This document shows positions 45,085 to 54,849 of a stretch of 64,000 bases of DNA, piece after piece. The number at the start of each line of letters is the position of its first letter. Position 1 is the first letter of the stretch. The notes below the pieces were generated by a model. The model was not told the DNA's origin, ran no database searches, and saw only the letters and a list, made by a program, of their open reading frames with translations. The stretch spans positions 1,240,001 through 1,304,000 of the forward strand of contig JAHCVI010000003.1 in the NCBI GenBank assembly GCA_019096155.1, written 5' to 3'. This stretch comes from Staphylotrichum longicolle. Its lineage: Eukaryota; Ascomycota; Sordariomycetes; Sordariales; Chaetomiaceae. Made by a program: the position numbers and the translations under genes.

Positions 45085-45965
45085 TCACTTCCGGCCCGTT
45101 GCCGCTGCTGTGTGAGTGAGCTTGCCTTCCACAATGTCCTTTACTGTGGCATGGATATCGGAAAAGTCCTCAAACGTCTGGAACGGCACGTTCTCCTTCT
45201 CGCAGTAGGTGACGAGGTCTGTCTTCGGTCAGAATGGCCCCTTCCCAGTCATGGAATTTCTCACTACATACCGCGTCCTGCTTTGGCAAACAGCAAGTCG
45301 GTTTCCTTGGCGGCCGACAGATCAGACACACCATCGCCAGCGTAGAAGAGGACCGGCCTCTCCTCTGCCGGAAGCCTAGCATAGGGGCGGATCTCGAGAG
45401 ACTTGTCGTGGCCGAACCCGCTGCAGATCTCATCAGCATCTCCCGTATACCTCTCTAACAGAGAATCTCACCTCTCATCGTGATAGACAATCTGCCACCC
45501 GCCAGCCTCGTTGATGCTCTTCCCTTCCCTCGACGTCACCTGGTTGCTCACAATCTGCAGCGAGTCGGCCGCCTCCTGGCCGAGCATGTGGGCCAGCAAG
45601 GCCCGGATGATGGGCTCCATGCCGCCGCTCAGCACGACGATGGGCACGTTGTTCTCGCGCGCCCACTCAAAGAAGTCCTTGAACCCGGGGTCGAGGGTGA
45701 TGTTGCGGCGCAGCAGGTCGATGCATCGGTCAAAGGGGGTGTCGATGCTGTCGAGCATGTCGCGGAAGGCATCACGGAAGTCGCGGCGGCCAAAGAGGAC
45801 ATCCTCGTTGCCCTGCTTGCGCAGCTCCGGGCCGTAGCCGAGGTTGTCCGTCATAAAGTCATTGCTGTCCTGCTGGGTGATGGTGCCGTCGAAATCGGTA
45901 AAGAAGATGAACTTGGGGTTGGTCTTGAGCGCGGGGAGCGCGATGGGGAGGGCGGTGGATCCCAT
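45085..45965 (-). CDS. HAD-superfamily phosphatase (yeast Pyp1/YNL010W type)
   Basis: Exons 45472-45965, 45272-45420 and 45085-45218 give 258 residues. The HAD motifs are complete: motif I FIFFTDFDGTIT (nucleophile Asp and acid/base Asp), motif II IVVLSGGMEP, a Lys in HDKSLEIRP, and motif III/IV FYAGDGVSDLSAAKETDLLFA. The helical cap between motifs I and II (LRKQGNEDVLFGRRDFRDAFRDML) and the length match the phosphoserine-phosphatase-like HAD-IB group, closest in feel to yeast Pyp1, a polyol phosphatase. The ATG at 45965 is chosen because a longer frame starts only with TTG. It is divergent from EIF1AD. Confidence 0.88.
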
Positions 45966-46649
45966 TGTGGCGGTGGTGAGATGAAGAGATGAAGGGTCCA
46001 AGAAAGTTATGAGATGAGAGGCGAGGTGGGATTGGGGTGAGGAGAGGGTTCAGGAGACGTCGTATTTCTGCTGCAGGGCCCAGATGTGGGGCAACCCGAT
46101 ACAACCCTTAAAATAAGGAAATCGGCTTGGGTACTTTTGGCAGCAGCAGCGAATCTCTCACGTCTGTCCGCGGCGTGCTTGGCGCTTGAGAGAGCGCAAT
46201 GTGAGATTGAGCACTGGAGGAAAAAGGATGGTGTCGATCATCCCTGACCGCACGTTTCGGCACCCACCGTGCCGATTTTAGTGGGGAGCGCAGCGGGGTC
46301 CGGGGTGCCACGTCCGGTGTCGGCTCCGAGGGCATCCCGGGCAGCCTGGAAGCGCAGGAATTCTGGAATGCTTCCCGCCGAAGAGAATGTCTTAGACAAG
46401 TAGCAGAGCAGATGCGAGGAGCTGCATCGTGCCTTGGCCAGCACGTCAAAAGGACGTGATGAAAGGGAACTGAGCAGCTCAAACGGTCATATTTCCCTTA
46501 ACGCGGTTATTCGCGTTGAGGGGTCACAGGGCTGCCCCACCAAGCCCCAAAAGTTCCATGGTGGGGTGAACTGCGACGGGCTCAAGGTCCATCCAGATCC
46601 AATTCAGATCCTGAACTGGAACTCGCATCCCACGGATCGCATCGCAACC
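45966..46649. promoter_or_regulatory. Shared intergenic region between the HAD phosphatase and EIF1AD
   Basis: About 0.7 kb between divergent starts. No gene seen; promoters inferred from position. Confidence 0.45.
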
Positions 46650-47111
46650 ATGGGCAAACCCAAACGCGCCGTCCTTGCCGCAGCGCAGGAGTCCATGACG
46701 CCCCCCGACGAGCTGACCGGCACCCAATTCGTGGCGCGCGTCGTCAAGGCCGAGGGTAACAGCCTCTACACGTGCGAGCTGCCCAACGGGAAACCCATCA
46801 TCGCAGAGCTCGAGCCGCGCTTTCGCAACACCATCTTTATCAGGCGAGGCGGATATGTTCTTGTAGATCTGGAGTCCGCCGAGGAGCGGTTGAAGACCAG
46901 CCGGGTGATGGGCGAGATCATCAACATCGTGCGGGACGAGAAGGAGTGGCGGAAGCAGCCCTATTGGTATGCTTAGCCCCTGGTTCTGGTTGTGCCTTTG
47001 CTGACCGTATTGTGCAGGCCGAAGAAGTTCGTCAAGAACACGTACGGCGAAGACGAGGACTCGGACTCGAACGTCGGCAAGATGCCGCCCAGCGACTCGG
47101 AGGACGAATGA
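46650..47111 (+). CDS. EIF1AD: EIF1A domain-containing protein (EIF1AD/Obelix type)
   Basis: Exons 46650-46966 and 47018-47111 give 136 residues. The body is an S1-like OB fold: FVARVVKAEGNSLYTCELPNG, PIIAELEPRFRNTIFIRRGGYVLVDLE. It is followed by EIINIVRDEKEWRKQPYWPKKF and an acidic tail DEDSDSN...SDSEDDE. This is the layout of EIF1AD, a small nuclear and cytoplasmic relative of eIF1A reported to act in late 40S maturation. The upstream frame extends to 46434 without a better start; ATG 46650 fits the family N terminus. Its stop is only 40 bases from the ALG3 stop on the other strand. Confidence 0.9.
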
Positions 47112-47151
47112 TGTTGGTCAACACTCAGCCGATTCCATAACCCCTACCCGA

Positions 47152-48640
47152 TTACCGCTTCGCCGCCTCGTCCTTCGATGTAGCGACCCTCGGCTCCCAA
47201 TCCTCCCGCGCACCCCTCCAAAGGAGAACCACCGTCGTAGCCAAAACACCGACGACGACGCCGGAGCTGAGAGACGTGCTCGGATAGACATTCCACGCCC
47301 ATTCCTGCGCAGCCCATAGGGCGTACTGCAGAATCGGGTGCACACCGCTGCGCCAGAGGAGGAACGGGGTAGACCAGGCAAGATAGGCGTAGAACTGGTA
47401 GTGCAGCGAGCGCGCAAAGAGGAGGCCGACAACGTTGGCCGATAGAATAGCCGTCATAATAAACCGCGGCGTGACGTCCCTCGAGATGGCGCGCTGCTCC
47501 TGTGCCGTGAATGGCGACTTTCCAAACAGCAAGGGAACAACCAGCTGAGACAGCGATTTACGAGCAGGCTTCAGCCACCGGGTCGTGATGAACAGCGCCA
47601 AAACCGCGGCGTGCATCCCCAGCAAGCCCAGCGCAAACCCCTTGCTGAGAAACGCGTCCTCGCCCACAAACCGCCAGTTGACGGTCCACTTGAAGAAGAA
47701 CTGCCGCGACAACTCAAACGCCCGGCCCAGGTATCCCCAGGGGTTGTTTGCCAGAAAAGGCACGGCGATGAGCACCTGCACCAGCCCCATCATGGCGGCC
47801 AGCTCGAGGCTCGTCGCAAACCCAGCCCCGAGCAACAACACGACGCCAACCGCAGGCAGGACCAGCAGCAGCGACATCTTGACCCCCAGCCCGAGCGTGT
47901 ACATCAGCGCGCCGGCGCGCCACGCCCGGCGCTGCAGAAAGAAGATGGCCAGCCACAGAAACAGCGCCGCGAAGCAGTCGTTGAAGCACCGCAGCATAAA
48001 GATGCTGTGCAGCCGCTTCGACAGCACCAGCATCGGGAACACATACGGCGGGACCTGTCCACCACCCCACCAAGTCAGTTAGCCATCACTGCCACCCGCC
48101 CATAACGCACCCCCCTTCACTCCAATCCCCAATCCAATTCAGGAAAAACTCATACCTTCGCCTTCCGATAACACCCCATCACCACGGCCAGCGCCAGCAT
48201 GTACACGCCCGCAAACACCCACTGCGCCAGCCGTATGTCCGCCCCACCGCCCGTCATGTGGTACAGCCCCGTGTAGATGTAGACGTGCGCGGCCGGGTAG
48301 ACGAGCGGGCCGGTGCCGCCGCGGATGCGCGTGTAGTCGCGCTCGCCCGAGAGGAACTGGCCGACCTGGGCCATGTAGGCTTCCCAGTCGATCTCGGTGT
48401 CTTTTTTTGTGTTTGGTGTGTCAGCCAATTGGGCTATTGTTTTTGTTTCATTTAGAGCGGTGGTAACTCACAGGGCACTTTCCGGATGATCAGGGCGCAC
48501 AGGACGGCGTCGAAGAGGAAGAGGAGGGGCGGGATGAGGGCGGACAGGGCATGTTGGCCGTTGGCGATGGAGAGGGCTAGGCGGGTGAGGCGGAGGGGGA
48601 GGGCTGGTGGTGGTTGTGGTGGTGGTGATGGTGAGGCCAT
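47152..48640 (-). CDS. ALG3: ALG3 dolichyl-P-Man:Man5GlcNAc2-PP-dolichol alpha-1,3-mannosyltransferase
   Basis: Exons 48472-48640, 48156-48400 and 47152-48054 give 438 residues. Family hallmarks: IIRKVPYTEIDWEAYM across intron 1 (the luminal acidic loop), GPLVYPAAHVYIYTGLY, VLSKRLHSIFMLRCFND, GVKMSLLLVLPA, ANNPWGYLGRAFELSRQFFFKWTVNWRF (adjoining motifs), SANVVGLLFARSLHYQFYAYLAWS. About ten or eleven membrane helices are visible. ALG3 adds the sixth mannose, the first on the luminal side of the ER, to the N-glycan precursor using dolichol-phosphate mannose. Length is normal. It is convergent with EIF1AD. Confidence 0.95.
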
Positions 48641-48945
48641 GGTGGGTGGTGTGGTGAGGACGCGTTGCGGTTGCGGTTGCGGGTGCGGTTGGAGAGCTCT
48701 GGGGAGCTGTCGGAGCTTCAATTGAGAGGTGACAGGGGAGTCTCCAGCGAGGGTGGCAGGTGGTGGCAGGTGGCGCGGTGCCCTGTAACTTCGTTTGACT
48801 CTTGGATTGCAGTGCTTCGCTTGAGCAACAACAATCACACGCATCAATCAACAGTCAACGCAAAAACGAACAAAAAAAAGGTCTCAATTCTGGCTAGTTG
48901 CCAGTTGTATCAAGTATAAACTGTTGCTTGTATTTTTGGTCAAGG
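48641..48945. other. Intergenic region between DAO and ALG3
   Basis: About 0.3 kb holding the ALG3 promoter and the DAO 3' UTR. No gene seen. Confidence 0.6.
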
Positions 48946-50175
48946 CTACAACTTGGACGTGCGTCTTGTCTGGGCGGCAATCTCATCCACCAGCTCAACG
49001 ACCCTCTCAGCGCACCCGTAGCTCCCCTGATACCCCCATCCCGCATGCCCGTAGTTGTGCACCACCCACGTCCCGTCAATCACCTCCTTCTCAATCCTCA
49101 CCCCGCCCTCCCGCAGTGGCCGCAGCCCGACTCCGTGCCGGATGATGTCCAGGCCCTCCACCCCCTTCCCCCCCGTCAGCTCCGGGTGCGTCTCCACCGC
49201 GCGCTTCATGATGCGCATCGCAATGTTGGGGTCCGGATTCGGATCCCAGTTCCCCTTCATGTACGTGCCCCCCAGAATCGTCCCGCCCCCCAGCGCCCTC
49301 TGCATCACATACACCACCTCGTCCTCCCCGTCCTCGCACCCGCTCGTCGTCGGCATGAACCCCTCGGCCTCGTTCCTCACCAGCACGATCTGCCCGCGCG
49401 CGGGGTACACTTTCGTATCCATCACCCCGCCCAACCGGCACGCCAACAACCCGGTCGCGTTCACCACCACATCCACCTTGCCCCCCTTTCCCTGGGGACC
49501 CATCATCCCTTTCGCCTCCGAGATGTGCTTAAGCACCGCCCTCTTGAACGTGACCCCGTGCTTGGCGCACTGCCCGACCAGCCAGGGCAGGTAGACGGCC
49601 GTGTTGATGCATACGGACGTGAACTCGCAGCCCGAGTGCATGCCGGGGGGGAGCTGGGCGGCGGGGATCTCGCGGAAGTCGTCCATGAGCTCGCGGAACC
49701 AGGGGTCCGGCTGGAAGAGGCCGTCCGAGAGCGCCGCCTTGAGGCCCGCCGTGACGTCCTTGGTGCGCCGGAGGACCCGCGCCGTCTGGATGTGCAGCCC
49801 GGCCTCGGGGGTGGTCGCGGCGAGGCGCCGCAGCTCGGGCCAGGTGCGCCCCTCCCAGCGGCTGTCTTTGGCGAGGGCCATGCTGGGAAGGAGGGGGGTG
49901 TGGGTTAGTCGGATGGTGTTGAGGGGCTAGGGGGAGGGAGGGATGTGACGTACGGCAGCACGTTGGCGCCGGCCCAGGGTGAGGTGTACTCGGCGTCGTA
50001 GTCGCCCGGCATGTGCTTGGCCACGACTGTCACGGTGTTGCCCTTCTGCTTGGCGAGCAGCAGGGCGCAGGTGAGGCCGCTCACACCGGCGCTGGGACTC
50101 GTGGTTAGCCGATGTGTGCCATTGGATCTGCAGTTGTGGGTTTGGGACTTACCCGACGACGACAATGTTGGGCAT
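48946..50175 (-). CDS. DAO: D-amino-acid oxidase, peroxisomal
   Basis: Exons 50153-50175, 49954-50091 and 48946-49882 give 365 residues. The first exon has only 23 bases and joins to give the FAD-binding motif IVVVGAGVSGLTCALLL. SPWAGANVLP follows, then the DAO signature close to the C terminus, WVVHNYGHAGWGYQGSYG, with the preceding IRHGVGLRPLREGGVRIE containing the substrate-carboxylate Arg. The last three residues, SKL, are a perfect type 1 peroxisomal targeting signal. The enzyme deaminates D-amino acids with H2O2 release, which suits the peroxisome. It is divergent from the SDR gene. Confidence 0.95.
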
Positions 50176-50942
50176 GTTGGCAGTTCAGGGGTTTCCGATG
50201 CAAAAGTACCCGGTGGAGACGCCGTGATCGTGACCCTGAGTCGAGCACCACGTTTCTTATGTGTCAAGAGAGCTTCACACTTTGGAGAGGGGATGAACCA
50301 TGGGATGCCGGGGATAAGCGCTCGCTATCAGTGGATAGATGGATGGCACCCCGCACGCCGCTGCACCGTTGATCGCCAAGGAGCTCGATCCATAGCGGCG
50401 CTGCCGGCCGAAGCTCCGCTTGCCCGGTCCGAACACGGAATTCCTCGACTTTTCGCCTGCCCGTTTCGGCCACGAAACATGCGATCGCAGGGTTTCGGCG
50501 GATACCGCTGGGTTCCACTTCGGGGCCCGTATCGTGAGCAGGGACTCTTTGTTCGAGGTCGGCCACCAGGGTGTGGTGTAAGTGCGATAAACCGCCGAAA
50601 GGATTGAACCTCCTTTGGACAGCAGACCTGGTCAATGACTCCACAACCATGAAAGATCGATCCTCAACTTGGGAGATTGGGAGCACTGACATCGCTCTCG
50701 GAGCGAACCCTAACCCAGCCGTCTCTATCAGAGACCACAGTGCCAGTTGTCAGTAGCAGCCGGTCTTGTGCCGCGGAATACCCCACGACAGCCCGCCGGC
50801 CCTTGCAGCTGCGCTCGGAGCCTCGTACATGACGAGACCATGCCGTGGAACATCGGCTGTCTACCATATAGCAATAAAGACTTGTCTCTTTCACTTGCCT
50901 CCTGGGACTTTCACCATTCGTCCACCAAGTTTATTTTTGAGG
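50176..50942. promoter_or_regulatory. Shared intergenic region between DAO and the SDR gene
   Basis: About 0.77 kb between divergent starts. Frames up to 198 codons run through from the DAO introns but have no family features. A shared promoter is inferred. Confidence 0.45.
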
Positions 50943-51947
50943 ATGGCTGACTTCAAGCAAGACCTCAGGGGAAAGGCTGCCATTGGCAAGTCAATCCGAT
51001 TCTCATTGAAACAACAGCTAATCATCTCTCAGTTACTGGAGCTAGCCGCGGCATTGGTGCTGCCATTGCCCTCAGGCTGGCTGCTCATGGTGCAGATGTA
51101 GTCGTCAACTATGTGTTTTCAGCACCCGGCGCGGAAAAGCTTGCCAAACAAATCCGTGACGAGCACGGGGTCAGAGCCATCACCGTGCAAGCAGACGTAT
51201 CGAATGACCAAGACGTTGCCAGACAGTTTGTAGAGACAAAGAAGCAGCTGGGAAGGATTGACATTGTCATGGTAGGCACCCAAGCCCCCTCTGGCCGCCT
51301 CCCTCGCGTTGGCTCATGATGAAAACCAATAATAGAGCAACGCCGGCATTGAACACTTTGGCGACCTCGACAAGGTCACAGGCGCCGAAATTGACAAAGT
51401 CTTCTCCGTCAACGTCAAGGGCCAGTTCTTCGTCGCCCAGCAAGCCGGCCAGCACATGGAGACCGGCGGCCGCCTCATCCTCATGAGCAGCATCTCCTCC
51501 ATCATGGTCTCTCCTCCCCCTTTCTTCCAACACTCCAAACTTCCACTGCAAACTCCCATCCCCCCCCCCCCCCAAACTCCCTTCTAACACCAACCCCAGG
51601 GCGTCCCCCGGCACGCAATCTACGCCGCCTCCAAGGCCGCCGTGACCGGCCTCGTCAAGTGCCTCGCCTGGGACCTGGGGCCCAAGAACATCACGGTCAA
51701 CTGCATCGCCGCGGGCGGCGTCAAGAGCGACATGTACTACGAAAACTCGCGCAAGTACATCAAGGGCGGCGACGCCCTCGGCTGGGACGAGATCGACGCC
51801 CGCATCGCCGCCTGGAGCCCCCTCGGCCGCGTCGGCATGCCCGACGACGTCGCCGGCGCCGTCGCGCTGCTGGCCGGCGAGGAGGCCGGGTGGATCACGG
51901 GGCAGACGCTGCATGTGAGCGGCGGGGCGCATATGGGGACTGCGTGA
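50943..51947 (+). CDS. Short-chain dehydrogenase/reductase (SDR), THN-reductase-like
   Basis: Exons 50943-50985, 51033-51271, 51336-51506 and 51600-51947 give 266 residues. The first intron uses a GC donor (GCAAGT) and CTCAG acceptor; the frame requires it to build VTGASRGIGAAIALRLA, the NADP(H)-binding TGxxxGIG motif. Also seen are the NAG motif in SNAGIEHFG, the catalytic Ser in LMSSISS, the YAASK catalytic pair, and the closing GQTLHVSGGAHMG. The overall pattern fits classical SDRs close to the fungal polyhydroxynaphthalene/versicolorin reductase group. No secondary-metabolite backbone gene is nearby, so the substrate is open. A 14-base C run lies in intron 3. Confidence 0.9.
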
Positions 51948-52483
51948 GGTTGGGGTGTGTGGAAGGGGTAAAGGAGAAGGGAGGCGAGGAGGAATGGGAG
52001 GCGGGATGTTGGCCGTCTCTGCAAAGTGTAAGCTGGGTGAACTGTTGTTGTGTTTGAAGCCCGTCATTATCTGCATTCACAGCCTGTGATGAATGAATAT
52101 AGGTACCAAAGTGATAAAACTACCTTAGGAAGGGAACATGAAGTCATAGGCGTTGAAAAAGACGTCACAGCGTCCAAGTTGTGTAACGTGTCTCTCCTTC
52201 TCATTGAATGCATTGAGGTGACAGTCTATACCAAGTCTACAATAACCGTAAGGAAAACCCCCTGGCTGGACCAGCGGGCAAGAAACACGAGTCTCAAGCC
52301 TTCCCCATCGCCAGTCTATCTAATGCGTTGACAAAGAAAATAACAAACCCCAAAGCAATGCCAACAACAAAGGAAGCGGCCCGTCCCGCTCCGTGAGAGC
52401 CTTAACTGTTCAAACAAAAGAAAGGACAACATAGGCACCCCAACCGCCAATGAGCCTATCGCAACAACACCCAGTTGAGACCC
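51948..52483. other. Convergent 3' intergenic region
   Basis: About 0.5 kb between the SDR and the first RNase T1-like gene, A/T-richer in its middle. No gene seen. Confidence 0.55.
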
Positions 52484-53745
52484 TCAAAACTCCATCCCAG
52501 CAAACCCGTCCTCCAACCCAGTCGCCGCCCCCGTCTTCCGCCCCCTATACGGCGCCTTCGAGAACGGAAACTCCCTCCTTCCGGCCCTCCGCAGCGGGCT
52601 GTGCGGGTCATGGTAGATCGCCTCGGGCGTGCTGCGGTCTTCCCTGTTGGTGACGATGCGCGCCGGCCCCGGCGGCGAGCCCGCGACGTAGGGGCCCTTG
52701 GGCGTGAGCGGGTGCTCGATGAGCGGCGGGGTGTTGGCGAGCGGGAGGGCCTCGCGGTTGTGGAAGGCGTGCGGGTAGCCGTGGGGGCGGTGGAGGGTGG
52801 TGGTCGGGATGGCGATGGCTTGGGCGCGGACCTCGGCCGCGGCGATGCGCCGGTGGGCGTTGGTGTCGGAGAGGTTCGTCATGGAGTACTGCGGTTGGGG
52901 GTGGGAGGTGGTTAGGGAGGAAGACATTCATAACGTAACTGTGAAAGAGACAAGCGAGGGCAGTTGGGCAGGGGAGTGGCAGCTTGGGTAGGCGGGGAGG
53001 GTTGTGTGGTTTACGTAGGACGTCTCAGTCACTTCAGACTCCATTGGGGACCTGGCACCAGCGGGGCCCTTGGGCGTTACGGTGCCAGCGTCGGACTCCT
53101 CATCGTCATCGACCTCGTCTGACACCAGTCTGAACGTTGTATAAGAGACGAGAGGGACGTGCTCCGGCGTTGGGGAGGCGCTGACTGAGTCCATGGGCCG
53201 GATCTCATCATTGTCTCGAGATTCGAACCAAATGGGCCGGACCGCCCAAGGCGAGCGAGGTGGGGAGTAGGGAGGCGACCGAGGGGAGAAAGGAGGTGAT
53301 CGGGGAGAGAAGGGGGGGGACGCAACCGGAGTCCTGATTGAGGAGGCTTCCGCGGTTGATGCACCACTGGACCTCGCCGCCCATGGAGAGCGAGGGGGGA
53401 ATAAGGGGGTGACCGGGGAGAAAACGGGGGCGATTGGGGCGAGACTCGGAGCGTGGAGGATGCAACCGGAGTCTGGGTTGAGGACACTTCGGTGGTTGAT
53501 CGGTCACCGGATCTCGCCGCCCAAGGAGAGTGAGGTGGAGAATAAGCGGGTGACCGGGAGGAGAAAGTGGGTGACCGAGGTGAATAAGGGGGTGACCCAG
53601 GAGAGAAAGGCGGCGATTGGGGCGAGAGTGCGGAAGATGCAATCGGAGTCTGGGTTGAGGACGCTGCCGCGGTTGATGCGCCCTGCATCCATGAGGAGAT
53701 CTTCTCACGTATAAATGAAAACCCAGTAGAGCCAGCGGTGTCCAT
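52484..53745 (-). CDS. RNase T1-fold protein with N-terminal RNA polymerase II CTD-like heptads
   Basis: Exons 53015-53745 and 52484-52888. With one C added at the C6 run near 53390-53395 they give 378 residues; as read, the frame breaks there. Exon 2 encodes the nuclease. Counting from its first residue, Tyr38 and His40 (YPHAFHNRE), Glu58 (PLIEHPL), Arg77 (GPARIVTN) and His93 (IYHDP) match the RNase T1 catalytic set Y38, H40, E58, R77, H92 in kind and spacing. The N-terminal ~180 residues are Ser/Pro-rich with three blocks of heptads such as FSPGSPP and YSPRSPT, each block ending SPWA. There is no signal peptide and no Cys pair, unlike secreted T1 enzymes, so it is probably intracellular. 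Substrate, inhibitor and biological role are unknown. Paralogue at 54850-56172. Confidence 0.72.
53230..53665 (-). repeat. Tandem coding repeats carrying CTD-like heptads
   Basis: Three imperfect repeat units of roughly 130-180 bp inside the gene above. Each encodes SSTQTPVASS-type residues, then two to four heptads of the form (Y/F)SPxSPx, then SPWAARS or SPWAVR. Block 1 spans about residues 47-74, block 2 about 108-121, block 3 about 150-175. DNA-level similarity between units is high (repeated GGGTGACC and GGAGAAAG strings), so they arose by tandem duplication. Confidence 0.8.
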
Positions 53746-54849
53746 GGTTGGAAAGACCAAGAAGCTGTGAGGGTTTGGGCACAGAGAGAAGTCGAGCCCA
53801 CAAAATGGGAGAAGCGCACGCGAGATGAGGAGACAAGAGAAGAGGAAGAGGTATGAATTGCAAAGCACGAGGATAGGGGGCCTTTTCTACTCATTCTGAA
53901 CTGAAGCCTCCGATATGTATCACCACGCGTGCCTCCCTCTCCGTGACGCCTGAGACGAGCAAAAGCGACCGCCTGACTTGCTGTGAGTGTCGAGACGAAC
54001 ATCGCCGGTCTCTTCTGCAGGAACATTGCGCAAGGCTGTTTTGAGAGAACAAAGAAAGTTCCCGTGGCAAAAATTAGCTGCCCAATGACGGATACCCCTA
54101 TCCTGCAGGTCGTCGACCAACAGCACTCGCTTAGCCACACCTGAACCCCCCAAGGCAGAGGCGCGCGCCGCCAAGGTCGCGAGCTGGTCATGGCGGAGGG
54201 CAGCACTGTTCACTCGGAGCGGCTAAGTGCATGAAATGGCCCGCGAGGCCGCCCGAAGAAAGCCCATGTGAGCAGGGCGTGTTTCAAGTGTGTGGTTGTG
54301 GCAAAAAGATGCCTGAGCTTGTCTTTTGCCGGACATGAGGCTGGCAGACACTCTGCAACTTCAGGAAATTGCTGACTACGCGCCACTTGCTCATTGTTCT
54401 CATTTTCAGTGAATACCTCTGAAACCCCCCAACTCTGGAATGTTCTAGAGTTCAGTCAGCCCCGAAGACTGCAGAAAACAAGTTCAATGTTTTGGCCCAA
54501 CTTCAACAGCATGAACCGCAGTTCGGTTTGCATCGAGCAGAGCAAGATTATTGGAAGGTCATGTTGCATAATGGAGTAAGTCTCATCACTGATATTCAAA
54601 ATTGCTACTGTTAATCTAGTTTGTGGCACCTAAAGCCGGTGACCTGCTGACATGCAAACCGAAATCAAGTTCTACTGCCGAGAGCTCGTGTTAACCTAGT
54701 TCAGGTCGATGGTAAACAACTCTAACAGAAAGAAAAGATAAGAAGGTTTATGGGAAAGGTTCTAAATATAAGAATTGGGTTGTCAAAATCAAAACCCGGC
54801 GAATGTGTTCCATAACCACGCTCTTCCAGTCTTTGATCCCAAGTATCCG
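53746..54849. other. Intergenic region between the two RNase T1-like genes
   Basis: About 1.1 kb containing the promoter of the heptad-bearing gene and the 3' UTR of its paralogue. No other supported gene. Confidence 0.5.

Noticed and set aside
48898..49908. 336-codon + strand frame
   Set aside because: Antisense to D-amino-acid oxidase; Pro/His/Arg-rich with no motif.
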